From Pseudomonas sp. ACM7 (lineage in GTDB: Bacteria; Pseudomonadota; Gammaproteobacteria; Pseudomonadales; Pseudomonadaceae), in the NCBI RefSeq assembly GCF_004136015.1, contig NZ_CP024866.1:2196460-2260459 (forward strand): a stretch of DNA of 64,000 bases, written 5' to 3'. The notes beneath the pieces were generated by a model. It saw only the letters and a program-made list of their open reading frames with translations. It made no database searches and was not told the DNA's origin. Of this stretch, positions 27,628 to 38,661 are shown piece after piece. How positions within the stretch are numbered: position 1 is the stretch's first letter; every line of letters begins with the position of its first letter. The translations under genes and the position numbers were made by a program.

Positions 27628-28331
27628 ACCTGCTGCTGCTCGAAGAGGCCGACTTCATTGCGGCCGACCGGGCGATCCTGCGTGATCGCCGGTTGACGCA
27701 CATGCAAGAAGTCCACCGCTCGGTTGTCGGCGACAGCCTGCGGGTCGGGCGTATCGGCGGGCTAATGGGTTCGGCCGAACTGCTGCGCCTGGACGCCGAT
27801 GAAGCCGAATTGCGCGCCACCCTCGACCAGCCAGCACCCGCCAAGCTGCCACTGACCCTGATACTGGCCCTGCCACGCCCGAAAATGCTGCGTAGGGTGT
27901 TTCAGACCGTGGCGGCCATGGGTGTACCACGAATCATTCTGGTGAACAGCTATCGCGTCGAGAAGAGCTTCTGGCAAACCCCGTTCCTGGAGCCCGAGGC
28001 GATTCGCGAGCAGTTGATCCTCGGCCTCGAACAGGCCCGGGACAGTGTGTTGCCGGAAATCGTCATTGAGAAACGCTTCAAGCCGTTCGTCGAAGACCGT
28101 CTGCCGGCAATCACCGAGGGCACCCTCGGCCTCGTCGGCCACCCCGGCCATTACCCGCCCTGCCCTCGTGGCCTGGCCGAACCGGTGACCCTGGCCATCG
28201 GCCCCGAAGGGGGCTGGATTCCTTACGAAATCGACCTGCTCGGCAAGGCCGGCCTGCAACCGGTACAGCTCGGCGACCGAATCCTGCGGGTCGAAACCGC
28301 CGTCACTGCGCTGCTCGCCCGCCTCTTCTGA
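27624..28331 (+). CDS. rsmE: 16S rRNA (uracil-1498-N3)-methyltransferase
   Basis: 235 residues, GTG start overlapping tatC by four bases. SPOUT-class methyltransferase: N-terminal PUA-like domain ([17 protein letters not shown]), then the knotted domain with [14 protein letters not shown] and the SAM-binding loop [17 protein letters not shown] near residue 192, ending [12 protein letters not shown]. Methylates U1498 of the small-subunit rRNA. Last gene of the ubiE-to-rsmE run. Confidence 0.95.
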   Translation: MNLLLLEEADFIAADRAILRDRRLTHMQEVHRSVVGDSLRVGRIGGLMGSAELLRLDADEAELRATLDQPAPAKLPLTLILALPRPKMLRRVFQTVAAMGVPRIILVNSYRVEKSFWQTPFLEPEAIREQLILGLEQARDSVLPEIVIEKRFKPFVEDRLPAITEGTLGLVGHPGHYPPCPRGLAEPVTLAIGPEGGWIPYEIDLLGKAGLQPVQLGDRILRVETAVTALLARLF

Positions 28332-28345
28332 CACCGCACCACCCT

Positions 28346-28444
28346 GTGTAGGAGCTGCCGAAGGCTGCGATCTTTTGATCTTGATCTGTGCCGATCTCGC
28401 GGCTGCCAGGATCAAAAGATCGCAGCCTTCGGCAGCTCCTACAG
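28346..28444. repeat. Second-family inverted repeat between rsmE and the chemoreceptor
   Basis: Perfect arms TGTAGGAGCTGCCGAAGGCT-GCGATCTTTTGATC and complement, loop of about 28 bases. Its right edge overlaps a candidate FliA -35 element. Confidence 0.93.
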
Positions 28445-28466
28445 ATTCTCGTCATCCGGCCGATAC
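28440..28466 (+). promoter_or_regulatory. Candidate FliA (sigma-28) promoter of the chemoreceptor
   Basis: TACA-N15-GCCGATAC (28440-28443, 28459-28466) against consensus TAAA-N15-GCCGATAA: two mismatches, exact spacing, about 40 bases before the start codon. Chemoreceptor genes are commonly FliA-dependent. Confidence 0.55.
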
Positions 28467-28507
28467 AGTTCCCATAAAACCAATGAGTGGTCCTGGGGAG
28501 TAGCAGC

Positions 28508-30424
28508 ATGTACCGATGGCTAGCCGAGAAACTGGGGAACGTCAGCGTCAATCGCAAACTGGGTGTCGGCTTCGGTCTGGTGCTGCTTCTTACCTTGTTG
28601 ATCACCTTCACCGGCTGGACCGGCCTGAGCGGCGTGATGAGTCGCGGCGATAAGCTGGGGTTTATTGCCAGCCTCAATGACCTGACCAAAGACCTGCGCG
28701 TGGCCCGCCTGGAATACGAAATGCGTCGGGGCGAACAAGGCCCCGGTGCGGTCAACGACCTGCTTGGCCAACTCGATACCGGCCTGAAAACCGCACGCAC
28801 GTTGATCGAACAACCGGCCGACGTGGCGATGATCGACCAGCAACTGGCCGCCGTCAGTGAGTACAAACAAGCCTTCACCGCCATGACCCAGGCCGGCGCC
28901 ACCCGCGAAGACGCCCGCGGCAAACTAGGCGCCACCGCCGACAACGCCGTGGCCCGTGTCGCCGACGTCGAAAAATCCATGCTGCAAGGTGACAGCGTCG
29001 CCGATTTCAACAGCGTGATCGACCTGAGCAAACTGATCCAGCAAGCACGCTTCCAGGTGCGCGGTTACACCTACAGCGGCAAAACCGAAGCCGAGCAACC
29101 GGCGCTGGACGCCATCGACAACGCGCTGAAAAACCTCGAAAGCCTGCCCTCCAAACTGCCGGAACAGCACATCGCCAACCTGCAGCAGGCCACTGACTCG
29201 CTCAAGGCCTATCGCGCCGCCGTCAGCCAGTTCCGTGACTCTCAGGTTGCCAGCGCTGCCGCGCTCAAACGCATGGCCGTACAAGGCGACATCCTGTTCG
29301 ACGCCAGCAAAAAACTCACCGTATCGCAAACCATCGTCCGTGACACCGACGCCGCGCACGCCAAAAACCTGCTGCTGCTGGCCACCGCCCTGGCGCTGGC
29401 CTTCGGCATGCTTGCCGCGTGGGCCATCACTCGCCAGATCGTGATTCCCCTGAGCCAGACCCTCAAAGTGGCGGAGCGCGTTGCTGCCGGCGACCTGACC
29501 CAAAACCTTATCTCTGAACGTCAGGACGAACTCGGTCAGCTACAGCGCGCCATGCAAAGCATGACCCTGGGCCTGCGCGAGTTGATTGGCGGCATCAGTG
29601 ACGGCGTCACGCAAATCGCCAGTGCCGCCGAACAGCTGTCGGCAGTCACCGAGCAGACCAGCGCCGGGGTCAACAGCCAGAAGGTCGAAACCGACCAGGT
29701 GGCCACCGCCATGAATGAAATGACCGCCACCGTGCAGGAAGTCGCGCGTAACGCCGAAGAAGCCTCCGAAGCCGCCGTCGCCGCCGACCAGCAGGCCCGC
29801 GAAGGTGACAAAGTGGTCGGCGAAGCCATCGCCCAGATCGAGCGCCTGGCCAAAGAAGTCGGCAACTCCACCGAGGCCATGGATCATCTCAAACGCGAAA
29901 GCGACAAGATCGGCAGCGTGCTCGACGTGATCAAATCCGTGGCCCAGCAAACCAACCTGCTGGCCCTCAACGCCGCCATCGAGGCCGCCCGTGCCGGTGA
30001 GGCCGGACGTGGTTTTGCGGTGGTCGCCGACGAAGTCCGCAGCCTGGCCCAGCGTACCCAGAAGTCAACCGAAGAAATCGAAGAGCTGATCGTCGGCCTG
30101 CAAACCGGCACCCAGCAAGTGGCGACCATCATGGACAACAGCCGCAGCCTGACCGACAGCAGCGTCGAACTGACCCGCCGCGTCGGTGGCTCGCTGGAAA
30201 GTATTACCCGCACCGTCTCGGCGATTCAGTCGATGAACCAGCAGATCGCCGCCGCGGCCGAGCAGCAGAGCGCGGTGGCCGAAGAGATCAATCGTAGCGT
30301 GCTGAACGTGCGCGACGTGTCCGAGCAGACCTCGGCCGCCAGTGAAGAGACCGCGGCGTCTAGCGTTGAGCTGGCGCGGCTGGGGACGCATCTGCAGATG
30401 CTGGTGGGACGGTTCAAGGTTTAA
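28508..30424 (+). CDS. Methyl-accepting chemotaxis protein with HBM-type sensor domain (McpS/McpK class)
   Basis: 638 residues. First membrane helix (about 19-39), a periplasmic all-helical sensor domain of about 250 residues ([17 protein letters not shown] recalls helix 1 of HBM receptors), second helix (about 292-314), HAMP, and the signalling hairpin [20 protein letters not shown] near residue 480. HBM receptors of Pseudomonas sense organic acids; P. aeruginosa McpK, which binds alpha-ketoglutarate, lies as I recall in the same tatABC-adjacent position, so an organic-acid ligand is my inference. No C-terminal CheR-binding pentapeptide. ATG at 28508 with GGGAG upstream; a candidate FliA promoter precedes it. 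Confidence 0.9.
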   Translation: MYRWLAEKLGNVSVNRKLGVGFGLVLLLTLLITFTGWTGLSGVMSRGDKLGFIASLNDLTKDLRVARLEYEMRRGEQGPGAVNDLLGQLDTGLKTARTLIEQPADVAMIDQQLAAVSEYKQAFTAMTQAGATREDARGKLGATADNAVARVADVEKSMLQGDSVADFNSVIDLSKLIQQARFQVRGYTYSGKTEAEQPALDAIDNALKNLESLPSKLPEQHIANLQQATDSLKAYRAAVSQFRDSQVASAAALKRMAVQGDILFDASKKLTVSQTIVRDTDAAHAKNLLLLATALALAFGMLAAWAITRQIVIPLSQTLKVAERVAAGDLTQNLISERQDELGQLQRAMQSMTLGLRELIGGISDGVTQIASAAEQLSAVTEQTSAGVNSQKVETDQVATAMNEMTATVQEVARNAEEASEAAVAADQQAREGDKVVGEAIAQIERLAKEVGNSTEAMDHLKRESDKIGSVLDVIKSVAQQTNLLALNAAIEAARAGEAGRGFAVVADEVRSLAQRTQKSTEEIEELIVGLQTGTQQVATIMDNSRSLTDSSVELTRRVGGSLESITRTVSAIQSMNQQIAAAAEQQSAVAEEINRSVLNVRDVSEQTSAASEETAASSVELARLGTHLQMLVGRFKV

Positions 30425-30467
30425 GGTGATACGAATGCCTCGGTTCGCTTGGGACCGAGGTGATGCC

Positions 30468-30546
30468 ATCGCGAGCAAGCTCGCTCCCACAGGGGATATG
30501 TGTCGATCACAAAACCAATGTGAGAGCGGGCTTGCTCGCGAATGCG
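30468..30546. repeat. REP inverted pair after the chemoreceptor
   Basis: Left arm TCGCGAGCAAGCTCGCTCCC; right arm TGTGAGAGCGGGCTTGCTCG. The arms come from different variants (GAGC and GGGC) and the right arm has GAGAG for GGGAG, so pairing is imperfect. Between convergent genes. Confidence 0.9.
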
Positions 30547-30564
30547 GTTCCGCAGGCGCTGAGG

Positions 30565-31299
30565 TTAGAGAACCTGGCGCAAGAAGGCCTGAGCCCGCGG
30601 ATCCTTCGGTGCATCGAAGAATTCGGCCGGTGAAGCGTCTTCCAGCAATTTACCGTGATCGAAAAACAGCACCCGATCCGCCACTTCCCGGGCGAAGCCC
30701 ATTTCGTGGGTGACGCAGACCATGGTCATGCCTTCCACCGCCAGGGTTTTCATCACGTCCAGCACTTCGCCGACCATTTCCGGGTCGAGCGCCGAGGTCG
30801 GCTCATCGAACAGCATGACCTTCGGCTCCATCGCCAGTGCCCGGGCGATGGCCACGCGCTGCTGCTGACCACCGGAAAGACGCGACGGAAACTCGTTGGC
30901 TTTCTGCGCAATGCCGACTTTCTCCAGCAACGCCAAGGCCTTGGCCTCGCGCTCCTTCTTGCCGCGCTTGCGCACGACTTTCTGGGCCAGACAAAGGTTT
31001 TCCAGCACGGTCATGTGCGGGAACAGGTTGAAATGCTGGAACACCATGCCGACTTCACGGCGGTAGGCATTCACATCGGTTTTCGGGTCGGCCAGTTGCA
31101 AGCCGTCGATGCTCACCGAACCCGAGTCGAATTCCTCGAGGCCATTGAGGCAGCGCAGGAAGGTCGACTTGCCGGAACCGGACGGGCCAATCACCACCAG
31201 CACTTCGCCCTTGGCCACGTGCGTCGAGACGTTATCCACTGCGCGAACCACGTGGCCGCGGGTGTCGAAAACTTTTACCAGATCGCGGACTTCAATCAC
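30565..31299 (-). CDS. Polar amino-acid ABC transporter ATP-binding protein
   Basis: 244 residues. Walker [10 protein letters not shown], signature [15 protein letters not shown] and Walker [14 protein letters not shown], HisP/GlnQ type. The GTG at 31299 is chosen because GGAGG lies ten bases upstream and it overlaps the permease stop by eight bases; a TTG at 31320 would add seven residues. It energises import by the adjacent permease and binding protein (gene order: binding protein, permease, ATPase). Substrate is not determined; the family suggests a polar amino acid. Confidence 0.92.
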   Translation of the reverse strand: MIEVRDLVKVFDTRGHVVRAVDNVSTHVAKGEVLVVIGPSGSGKSTFLRCLNGLEEFDSGSVSIDGLQLADPKTDVNAYRREVGMVFQHFNLFPHMTVLENLCLAQKVVRKRGKKEREAKALALLEKVGIAQKANEFPSRLSGGQQQRVAIARALAMEPKVMLFDEPTSALDPEMVGEVLDVMKTLAVEGMTMVCVTHEMGFAREVADRVLFFDHGKLLEDASPAEFFDAPKDPRAQAFLRQVL

Positions 31300-32251
31300 T
31301 TTGCGCGAGCCTCCGCTCAAGCCGGCTGGCGATTTTCGACAGCGGCAGGTTGATCAACAGGTACAGACCGGCCACGCAGAACAGGATTTCGAACGGCGAG
31401 AACGAGGTGGTGATGACTTCGCGACCGCTTTTCAGCAGTTCGGTAATGGCGATCACCGACACCAGCGAGGTGTCCTTGACCAGACTGATGAACTGGCCGG
31501 CCAGCGGTGGCAGCACTCGTTTGAACGCTTGCGGCAGCACCACGTGGCGCATCGACTGACCAGCGCTCAAACCCAGGGAGCGCGCGGCTTCGTTCTGGCC
31601 ACGGGCGATGGATTGAACGCCGGAACGGATGATTTCCGCCACATAAGCGCCGGTGAACAGCGATAGCGCGGCGATCCCGGCGAACTCCCGGGAGAGGTTC
31701 ATCACGGTGCCGATGAAGAAGTAGAAAATGAAGATCTGCACCAGCAGCGGCGTACCGCGGACCAGTTCGACGTAGATTGTCGAGAGATCGCGCAGGGTCG
31801 GATTGTTCGACAGTCGGCACAGACCCGTGGCGAGGCCGATCAGCAGACCGAGCACACCTGAAACCACGGACAACCACAAGGTGGTCCAGAGCCCCCACAT
31901 CAGCGGTCCGGCGGCCCAATGGCGGGTCACGCCAATCACGTCGCCTTCTGCCACGTCATCACCTTGGGCGACTTGCAGGCTGCTATCGTCGACGGTCAGG
32001 TGCTGCTCTGTACCGGCATCATTGCGCAGGGTGACTTCAGCCTTGTCGCCCTTGCGCACCAGTTCGCTGACGGTGGAGATATCGGCGGCACGCTGGGATT
32101 CTTCGGCGTGATAGGCGAAGTATTGCGGCACACGGTTCCAGCGCCATTCGTAGGACATCAGCGAGGTGGCGTAATACAACGCGCCGGCCAGGCCGATCAG
32201 CAGCAGCACGGTTAAAACGTGCCACGGCCATTGGGCTTTTTTCTGTTTCAT
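31292..32251 (-). CDS. Polar amino-acid ABC transporter permease
   Basis: 319 residues. One N-terminal helix (about 11-31), then a periplasmic segment of about 80 residues ([20 protein letters not shown]) that is longer than in HisM/GlnP, then the HisMQ-type five-helix permease core with the EAA loop [20 protein letters not shown] near residue 221. The extra periplasmic segment is characteristic of the larger subclass of amino-acid permeases. Only one permease gene is present, so a homodimer is likely. Overlaps the ATPase gene. Confidence 0.92.
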   Translation of the reverse strand: MKQKKAQWPWHVLTVLLLIGLAGALYYATSLMSYEWRWNRVPQYFAYHAEESQRAADISTVSELVRKGDKAEVTLRNDAGTEQHLTVDDSSLQVAQGDDVAEGDVIGVTRHWAAGPLMWGLWTTLWLSVVSGVLGLLIGLATGLCRLSNNPTLRDLSTIYVELVRGTPLLVQIFIFYFFIGTVMNLSREFAGIAALSLFTGAYVAEIIRSGVQSIARGQNEAARSLGLSAGQSMRHVVLPQAFKRVLPPLAGQFISLVKDTSLVSVIAITELLKSGREVITTSFSPFEILFCVAGLYLLINLPLSKIASRLERRLAQSD

Positions 32252-32293
32252 CTGTAAGCAGATTCCGAAATTTGTGTCGCCAAGGAGGACGCC

Positions 32294-32384
32294 ATCGCGA
32301 GCAAGCTCGCTCCCACAGGGTCTGTGCCGGACACAAAGGTTGTGTTCACATCGATCAACTGTGGGAGCGAGCTTGCTCGCGATT
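32294..32384. repeat. REP inverted pair inside the ABC-transporter operon
   Basis: Arms TCGCGAGCAAGCTCGCTCCC and GTGGGAGCGAGCTTGCTCGC, matched GAGC variants, about 45 bases apart. It lies between the binding-protein gene and the permease, the place where REPs commonly protect the 5' part of a message and raise binding-protein yield. Confidence 0.92.
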
Positions 32385-32424
32385 GAAGCGGCGTGGTGTT
32401 ACTGATACACCGCAGCAGAAATCC

Positions 32425-33225
32425 TTATTCCATGTCCTTGAGCCAAGCGGTGTCTTTGAACCACTTGTCATGGATGCGATCGTAGGTGCCGTCTTCGTGG
32501 ATCTGACGCAGGTAGTTATTGATGAAGTTGAGGCTGTCGTAGTCACCCTTCTTCAGAACGAAGGCCAAAGGCTCGTAGGTGAACGGCTTGTCGAGGAACA
32601 CCAGTTTGCCGGCACCGACCTTGCTCACCGCCACGACGTTGTAAGGCGCGTCGTAGATAAAGGCATCGGCCTTGCCGTTGACCACGTCGAGCACGGCTTC
32701 CTGCTCGTTGTCGTAGCCGTGGTAGTTGGCCTTGGATATAAGCTTCTTGGCGACCATCTCGCCGGTGGTGCCAAGCTTGGAAGTGATGCGGTAGTCGGCG
32801 GTGTTCAGGTCTTTATAGGACTTGATGGTGCGTTCCAGTTCCTTGCGGATCAGCAGGGTCTGGCCCACCACGATGAACGGTTCGCTGAAGTTCAGGCGCA
32901 GGTTGCGTTCCTGGGTCAGGGTCATGCCGCTGCCGATCATGTCGAACTTGTCGGTGAGCAAGGCCGGAATAATGCCGTCGTAGCCGGTGGAAACCATCTC
33001 CAGCTTGACGCCCATGGCCTTGGTCATGGCTTTGAGGATGTCGACTTCGAAGCCGATGATCTCGCCACGCTTGTTGGTCATTTCGAACGGCATGTAGGTC
33101 GGGTCCATGCCGACTTTCAGCGTGCCGCGCTTGACCGCGTCATCGATGGCACCGGCGTGCGCCGCGTTGACTGCAACCAATGCCGTGACGCCGACCAGCA
33201 GCATCGAGAGATACTTCTTCATCAT
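32425..33225 (-). CDS. Periplasmic amino-acid-type ABC substrate-binding protein
   Basis: 266 residues. Signal peptide MMKKYLSMLLVGVTALVAVN-AAHA, then a family 3 solute-binding fold: LKVGMDPTYMPFEMTNKRGEI, GFEVDILKAMTKAMG, MTLTQERNLRLNFSEPF and GTTGEMVAKKL. First gene of the operon with the permease and ATPase. ATG at 33225 with GGGGACTTG upstream; the open frame extends another 70 codons through a repeat but that part is not a signal peptide. The substrate cannot be read from the sequence. Confidence 0.92.
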   Translation of the reverse strand: MMKKYLSMLLVGVTALVAVNAAHAGAIDDAVKRGTLKVGMDPTYMPFEMTNKRGEIIGFEVDILKAMTKAMGVKLEMVSTGYDGIIPALLTDKFDMIGSGMTLTQERNLRLNFSEPFIVVGQTLLIRKELERTIKSYKDLNTADYRITSKLGTTGEMVAKKLISKANYHGYDNEQEAVLDVVNGKADAFIYDAPYNVVAVSKVGAGKLVFLDKPFTYEPLAFVLKKGDYDSLNFINNYLRQIHEDGTYDRIHDKWFKDTAWLKDME

Positions 33226-33398
33226 CAAGTCCCCAAAACCATCGCGTTGTGAGGCGCGCAAACCGCAGGTTTTCCTTGGAAAACCGGCAGATACGAACAG
33301 AAAGTTGTCCGGGCGCACCAATTCGGGGACGGATGCTAACGCACTCGTTCGTTTGCACAAGGGTTTGGGTGGGATTTGTTGTTTCGGAGGACGGAAAG

Positions 33399-33471
33399 CA
33401 AAAGATCGCAGCCTTCGGCAGCTCCTACAGATGTACACCCTGTAGGAGCTGCCGAAGGCTGCGATCTTTTT
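33399..33471. repeat. Second-family inverted repeat between opgH and the ABC operon
   Basis: Perfect arms AAAAGATCGCAGCCTTCGGC-AGCTCCTACA and complement, loop about 13 bases (TGTACACC palindrome-like centre). It lies just past the opgH stop and upstream of the binding-protein gene. Confidence 0.93.
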
Positions 33472-33509
33472 GAAGCGCCCCCGATCTCAAAGGATGCGGG
33501 GGGATTTCA

Positions 33510-36080
33510 TCAGGCCAACTGAGGCTGCACACTCAGCGGTTTGAGCGGCAACAGCGGCGCATGGGGATCGGCCTTCACCGATTTACGCCACGCCTCCAGC
33601 CACTCGGGGTGAGCTTCGTTCCAGATCTGCTCATGCAGACGACCCAGTGCTACCGGGTCACTGAGCAGTTCCACGCGCTCATTGTTGTTCAGACCCTCAG
33701 GCCCGGCTTTCAGCGCATGACGCACCCGTTCGATCCGCAGCCACTCGATCGGCTCGGCCTGACGGTGACGGGACGTCGCCAGCGAGCACGCCAAGGCGTT
33801 CTGCTGTGGATCGACCACCGAGCGGACGAAGCCGTCGTTCAGCGCATGCCAACGGTTTTCGTGGGTGTACTGGTCGGTCGCCAGCAACGCCTGTGGCGGA
33901 TTGTATTCCTCAGGGATCAGGAACAGGCTTTCGTCACGGGACTTGAGGCCCAGGCCGACTCGACTGGAAATCACCGACACCGGAATCGACAGCATCAACG
34001 AACCGACGATCGGCACCAGCCACCAGAGGAAGCTCGGGTTCAGCCAGATCACCAGCAGGGCCCAGAAGAAGCCCAGCAAGGTTTGCGGACCGTGGCGTTT
34101 GACCGCTTCGCTCCATGGCGTGGAGTCGTCGTCACGTTGCGGCGAGTTCCAGGTCGCGGCCCAGCCGAGGAACGCGGCGAGCACGAAGCGGGTGTGGAAA
34201 ATCATCCGCACCGGCGCCAGCAGCATGGAGAACAGCATCTCCAGCAGCATCGACAACGTCACCTTGAACTTGCCACCGAACTCTTTCGCGCCCTTGGCCC
34301 AGATCAGGATGATGCTCAACAACTTCGGCAGGAACAGCAGCACGACGGTGGTCGAGAACAGCGCGATCGCCTTGTCCGGGTGCCATTGTGGCCACAACGG
34401 ATAGAGCTGGCGCGGCTCAAGGAAGTACTGCGGCTCCATCAGCGTGTTGACCGCCAGCAGCGCCGTCGACAGCACGAGGAAGAAGAACCACAACGGCGCC
34501 GACAAGTAAGACATCACGCCCGTCAGGAACACCGCACGGTGCACCGGGTGCATGCCTTTTACCAGGAACAACCGGAAGTTCATCAGGTTGCCGTGGCACC
34601 AGCGACGGTCACGCTTGAGTTCGTCCAGCAGGTTCGGCGGCAACTCTTCGTAGCTGCCCGGCAAGTCGTAGGCAATCCACACGCCCCAGCCGGCACGGCG
34701 CATCAGCGCCGCTTCAACGAAGTCGTGGGACAGAATTGCACCGGCAAACGCGCCTTTACCGGGCAACGGCGCCAGGGCGCAGTGCTCGATGAACGGCTTC
34801 ATGCGGATGATCGCGTTGTGGCCCCAGTAGTGGGATTCGCCCAACTGCCAGAAGTGCAGACCGGCGGTAAACAGCGGACCGTACACGCGGGTGGCGAACT
34901 GCTGCATGCGTGCATACAGCGTGTCCATGCCAGACGCGCGCGGCGCGGTCTGGATGATCCCGGCGTCCGGGGTGGCTTCCATCAAGCGCACCAGACTGGT
35001 CAGGCAATCGCCGCTCATCACGGAGTCCGCGTCGAGCACGACCATGTACTTGTAATCACCGCCCCAACGACGGCAGAAGTCGTCGAGGTTGCCGCTTTTA
35101 CGCTTAACGCGACGGCGACGGCGGCGATAGAAGATCTTGCCGAAGCCCTTGGCTTCACGGCAGACGTCCAGCCAGGCTTGTTGCTCGGCAACGCAGATAT
35201 CGGCGTCGTTACTGTCGCTGAGGACAAAGAAGTCGAAGCGATCCAGGTTGCCCGTGGCCGCAACCGACTCGAAGGTCGCCCGCAACCCGGCAAACACCCG
35301 AGGCACGTCTTCGTTGCAGATCGGCATCACCAGTGCGGTGCGCGCGTCCTTGGGGATCGGCTCGTTACCGGCGCTTTTACCAGAAATGCGGTATTTGTCA
35401 TGGCCTGTGAGCAACTCGAGGAAGCCCATCAGTGCCGTCCAGAAACCGGCCGACACCCAGCAGAACAGAATCCCGAACAGAATCAGGATGCTGGTTTGCA
35501 GCGCATACGGCAGTACTTGCGTAGCCGTTTGCGACAGCGGTTGATGCAGCACTTCGTTCAGGTCGACGAACGACCAGCCTTGGTACGGCATGATGCCTTT
35601 CATGTACCAGCCAGCAACGATGGTCTGGCCGAGCATCAGTATCAGCAGAATGTAGCGACGGATCGAACCGACGGTGCGCCAGCGAGCCGCCGGCAGCACA
35701 TTTTCATCCTTCGGCGGGGCCGGCGGATTGGTGCGACCGGTCAGACGACGCCAGCCACGCACCAGAATGTTGGTGCGCCACGGCTCCGGCACGACTTTGG
35801 TCCGACGAATCGGCGGGGTTGCCCGCAGACAGACCCGGCCGCTGGCGTCGAGCACCAGCATTTCAGCGTCTGCCAGTTCTTCGGCGGTGTTCAGGGTCAG
35901 GCGACGACCCACCGAAGCTTGAGCAGCCTCGGTCGGCGCGTCGAACGTCGAGGACGAAAGGCGTTCATGCAATTCGCTGAAAGACTGGCAGCCCGCGAGT
36001 TCCGCGCGCTGCTCGTCGGTCATTGGTAGATGCGCCAGATACTCGGCAAGAGTCTCTGGCTGTACTTGAGAATTACTCAT
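33510..36080 (-). CDS. opgH: Osmoregulated periplasmic glucan glucosyltransferase OpgH
   Basis: 856 residues (mdoH). Inner-membrane family 2 glycosyltransferase that makes the beta-1,2 glucan backbone from UDP-glucose. Cytoplasmic N-terminus, two membrane helices (about 140-215), the catalytic loop with [19 protein letters not shown] and the RRWCHGN (QxxRW-type) motif, then several C-terminal membrane helices. It starts ATG inside the last codons of opgG (eight-base overlap), the usual opgGH order. Length fits Pseudomonas and E. coli OpgH (about 850). Confidence 0.96.
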   Translation of the reverse strand: MSNSQVQPETLAEYLAHLPMTDEQRAELAGCQSFSELHERLSSSTFDAPTEAAQASVGRRLTLNTAEELADAEMLVLDASGRVCLRATPPIRRTKVVPEPWRTNILVRGWRRLTGRTNPPAPPKDENVLPAARWRTVGSIRRYILLILMLGQTIVAGWYMKGIMPYQGWSFVDLNEVLHQPLSQTATQVLPYALQTSILILFGILFCWVSAGFWTALMGFLELLTGHDKYRISGKSAGNEPIPKDARTALVMPICNEDVPRVFAGLRATFESVAATGNLDRFDFFVLSDSNDADICVAEQQAWLDVCREAKGFGKIFYRRRRRRVKRKSGNLDDFCRRWGGDYKYMVVLDADSVMSGDCLTSLVRLMEATPDAGIIQTAPRASGMDTLYARMQQFATRVYGPLFTAGLHFWQLGESHYWGHNAIIRMKPFIEHCALAPLPGKGAFAGAILSHDFVEAALMRRAGWGVWIAYDLPGSYEELPPNLLDELKRDRRWCHGNLMNFRLFLVKGMHPVHRAVFLTGVMSYLSAPLWFFFLVLSTALLAVNTLMEPQYFLEPRQLYPLWPQWHPDKAIALFSTTVVLLFLPKLLSIILIWAKGAKEFGGKFKVTLSMLLEMLFSMLLAPVRMIFHTRFVLAAFLGWAATWNSPQRDDDSTPWSEAVKRHGPQTLLGFFWALLVIWLNPSFLWWLVPIVGSLMLSIPVSVISSRVGLGLKSRDESLFLIPEEYNPPQALLATDQYTHENRWHALNDGFVRSVVDPQQNALACSLATSRHRQAEPIEWLRIERVRHALKAGPEGLNNNERVELLSDPVALGRLHEQIWNEAHPEWLEAWRKSVKADPHAPLLPLKPLSVQPQLA

Positions 36081-37902
36081 CGGCAGGCAACTGGTAGCTC
36101 CAGGTCTCGGTCAGGACTTCTTCAGTCGGTGCCGATTCCGGTGTGGCTGGGGCCGCGTCGGCAGCGACTGGCTGCTTGGCGTCTTTGTTGTCCTTGTCCT
36201 TGGAATCTACGGCTGGCATGGCTCCAACCTGCTTGGTCTCAGCTTGCTTGGTTTCCTTGGCTTCCTTGGCTTCCCTGTCCAGCTTCTCCTGCTGCCGGGC
36301 GGCAATCTTGTCGGCCTTGGCGACGGACGAATTGGACGCGGGTACCGATGTTTTGGCCAGGTCGGCAGGCACGATGTTCTCGACCAGTGCAGCACGCATC
36401 TCGGTAGGCTTGCCCGGATCCTTGATCTTCATCCGTAACGTCAGGCGCCAGCCCTTGGTTTCAGGGTTGTAACGTACGCTGTTCTCGACCAACTCGGCAT
36501 TCTCGCCAACGCTGACCTGACTGCGAACGTCCGCAGTTTCCGGCAATGCCGCAAGGGACGGGCCTTCGAAGTCCACCAGATAAGCAACGCTACCGTCCGG
36601 CTGACGAATCAGGTTGGACTGTTTAACGTCGCCCGTAGAACGCAGGGTCTGTTGAACCCAGGCGCTGTCCGGTGCGTGAAGTGCAGCTTCGTCGATGGTC
36701 CAGTGCATGCGGTAAGCAACATCCAGGGACTGGCCAGGCTCAGGCAGTTTTTCCGGACTCCAGAACGCAACGATATTGTCGTTGGTTTCGTCCGCAGTCG
36801 GAATCTCTACCAGATCGACGGAGCCCTTGCCCCAATCGCCTTCTGGTTCGATCCAGGCACTTGGGCGCTTGTCGTAGCGGTCGTCGAGGTCTTCGTAGTG
36901 GCTGAAGTCGCGGCCACGTTGCAGCAGGCCGAAACCGCGCGGGTTCTCGATCGAGAAGTTGCTCACCGCCAGGTGTTTCGGGTTGTTCAGTGGGCGCCAG
37001 ATCCATTCGCCATTGCCGGCATGGATCGACAGGCCGCTGGAGTCGTGCAATTCGCGACGGTAGTTCAGCACTTTCGACGGCTGATTGGCACCGAACAGGA
37101 ACATGCTGGTCAGCGGCGCAACGCCAAGCTTGGTGACCTTGTCACGCAGGAACATCTTGGCCTTGACGTCGACAACGGTGTCGCTGCCCGGACGCAGGGT
37201 CAGGCGATAGGCACCGGTAGCGCGTGGCGAATCCAGCAGGGCGAAGATCACCAGGTGCTTGTCACCCGGCTTCGGCTGTTGAATCCAGAACTCGGTGAAA
37301 CGCGGGAATTCTTCGCCGGACGGCAACGCGGTATCGATGGCCATGCCGCGAGCGGACAAGCCATAGGTGTGACCCTTGCCGACAACGCGGAAGTAACTCG
37401 CGCCGAGCATGGTCATGATTTCGTCTTGCTTGTCAGCCTTGTTGATCGGGTACAGCACACGGAAACCGGCATAACCCAGTTGTTCGGTGGCTTTAGGATC
37501 GAACTTCACGTCGCCGAAATCGAAACGACTTGGGTCGTATTTGATCTCTTCGACGGTGTTAGCTGTGATTTCGTTGATTTTCACCGGCGTATCGAAATGC
37601 ATACCCTGGTGATAGAACGACAGCTTGAACGGGGTTTTCTGATCGGCCCACTCGGCTTTTTCGGTCAGGAAGCGAATTTTTTGATAGTCCGCAAATTTCA
37701 TCTCGCGGAACTCGTTCGGCAGGTTACTGCGCGCAGCTTCGTATTTCTGCCCGGCCAGCTCTTTTGCCTTGACCGATACATCATCCAGATTGAATGCCCA
37801 AAGCTGACCGGCGCTGAGCAGGCAGAGCAGTGCAGAGCCCGCTACCAGAGCGCTTCGTAACCGTTTGGCAGACAATTTTGCATTACAGGGACTAACAATC
37901 AC
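36073..37902 (-). CDS. opgG: Periplasmic glucan biosynthesis protein OpgG
   Basis: 609 residues from the GTG at 37902 (GAGGG seven bases upstream). A long signal peptide ([23 protein letters not shown]), then the OpgG/MdoG fold ([20 protein letters not shown] ... [21 protein letters not shown]). OpgG is needed for branching or release of glucans in the periplasm. Odd feature: about 85 residues of charged, low-complexity sequence ([20 protein letters not shown], then Pro/Ala/Glu-rich) are inserted just before the conserved terminal WSYQLPADE, making it about 100 residues longer than E. coli OpgG. Confidence 0.95.
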   Translation of the reverse strand: MIVSPCNAKLSAKRLRSALVAGSALLCLLSAGQLWAFNLDDVSVKAKELAGQKYEAARSNLPNEFREMKFADYQKIRFLTEKAEWADQKTPFKLSFYHQGMHFDTPVKINEITANTVEEIKYDPSRFDFGDVKFDPKATEQLGYAGFRVLYPINKADKQDEIMTMLGASYFRVVGKGHTYGLSARGMAIDTALPSGEEFPRFTEFWIQQPKPGDKHLVIFALLDSPRATGAYRLTLRPGSDTVVDVKAKMFLRDKVTKLGVAPLTSMFLFGANQPSKVLNYRRELHDSSGLSIHAGNGEWIWRPLNNPKHLAVSNFSIENPRGFGLLQRGRDFSHYEDLDDRYDKRPSAWIEPEGDWGKGSVDLVEIPTADETNDNIVAFWSPEKLPEPGQSLDVAYRMHWTIDEAALHAPDSAWVQQTLRSTGDVKQSNLIRQPDGSVAYLVDFEGPSLAALPETADVRSQVSVGENAELVENSVRYNPETKGWRLTLRMKIKDPGKPTEMRAALVENIVPADLAKTSVPASNSSVAKADKIAARQQEKLDREAKEAKETKQAETKQVGAMPAVDSKDKDNKDAKQPVAADAAPATPESAPTEEVLTETWSYQLPADE

Positions 37903-38223
37903 GAGCAACCCTCGCCGAAAACAGATCAAAAAACCAACGGCCAGTTAAAGTGCCTGAGAGGAATACGGCATGGAAAAACCGACCCTACAGACCACTCTTG
38001 CCAAGTTGGCGAGCATTGTTCCGACTCCTATGGGGCTAAATGATTCCCCAAGAGGTCCAGGACAAGTCTCTACCTAAGTCAAAATGGACCAACGAACGCT
38101 GATCCCCGTAGCGCGCGATTATCTAGTAGGCCGCGTTACAACGCATCAGGGGTAACAAAGTATTTATCGCGAAAAACGCCTGTTTTCAGTCGAAAAGCCC
38201 TTAAAAACATGTTTCAAGCGCTT
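37903..38223. other. Intergenic region between opgG and dtd
   Basis: About 320 bases without a gene and without either repeat family. It must hold the opgGH promoter and the end of the dtd transcript. It is the most AT-rich intergenic stretch nearby. I can see short A/T runs (CCCTTAAAAACATGTTTC near 38200) but no clear terminator, -35/-10 pair or operator. Confidence 0.5.
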
Positions 38224-38661
38224 TCAGGTCTGTAACAGGAAGGTTACCGGGCCGTCGTTGACCAGGTGCACCTGCATATCCGCGCCGAATCTACCTGATG
38301 CCACAGTGCCATGCACCTGTTTCGCCTTACCTAATAGATAGTCGAAAAGCTCCTCGCCCAGGGCCGGAGGGGCAGCGGTCGAAAAACTCGGACGCAACCC
38401 GCTCTTGGTATCGGCGGCCAGGGTGAACTGTGAGACCAGCAGCAACCCACCGCCTACATCCGCCAAGGACAGATTCATCTTGCCCTCGGCGTCACTGAAC
38501 ACACGATAGTTAAGCAGTTTCTGCAGAAGTTTGTCGGCGCTGGCCCGAGTATCCTCGGGCTCGACCGCCACCAACACCAGCAAACCCTGATCGACGGCGC
38601 CAACCACCTCCCCCGCTACCTCGACTCGCGCGCCACGCACGCGTTGCAGCAGGCCCTTCAT
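38224..38661 (-). CDS. dtd: D-aminoacyl-tRNA deacylase
   Basis: 145 residues, [20 protein letters not shown]. Hydrolyses D-aminoacyl-tRNAs (and glycyl-tRNA-Ala), a proofreading enzyme. Contains [23 protein letters not shown] and the cross-subunit Gly-cisPro motif region ([13 protein letters not shown] at the C-terminus). The ATG overlaps the pip stop by four bases, so it is the second gene of pip-dtd. Confidence 0.96.
   Translation of the reverse strand: MKGLLQRVRGARVEVAGEVVGAVDQGLLVLVAVEPEDTRASADKLLQKLLNYRVFSDAEGKMNLSLADVGGGLLLVSQFTLAADTKSGLRPSFSTAAPPALGEELFDYLLGKAKQVHGTVASGRFGADMQVHLVNDGPVTFLLQT

Noticed and set aside
33226..33438. N-terminal extension of the amino-acid binding protein through the inverted repeat
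   Set aside because: The in-frame sequence upstream of 33225 encodes the repeat (RSCRRLRS) and has no signal peptide; the real signal peptide starts at 33225.
33561..36029. An 822-codon open frame antisense to opgH, and similar long antisense frames at 1959-3953, 4009-5808, 9508-11394 and 47076-49583
   Set aside because: All are complements of strongly coding genes with high third-position GC, which removes stop codons from the opposite frame. None matches a known family.
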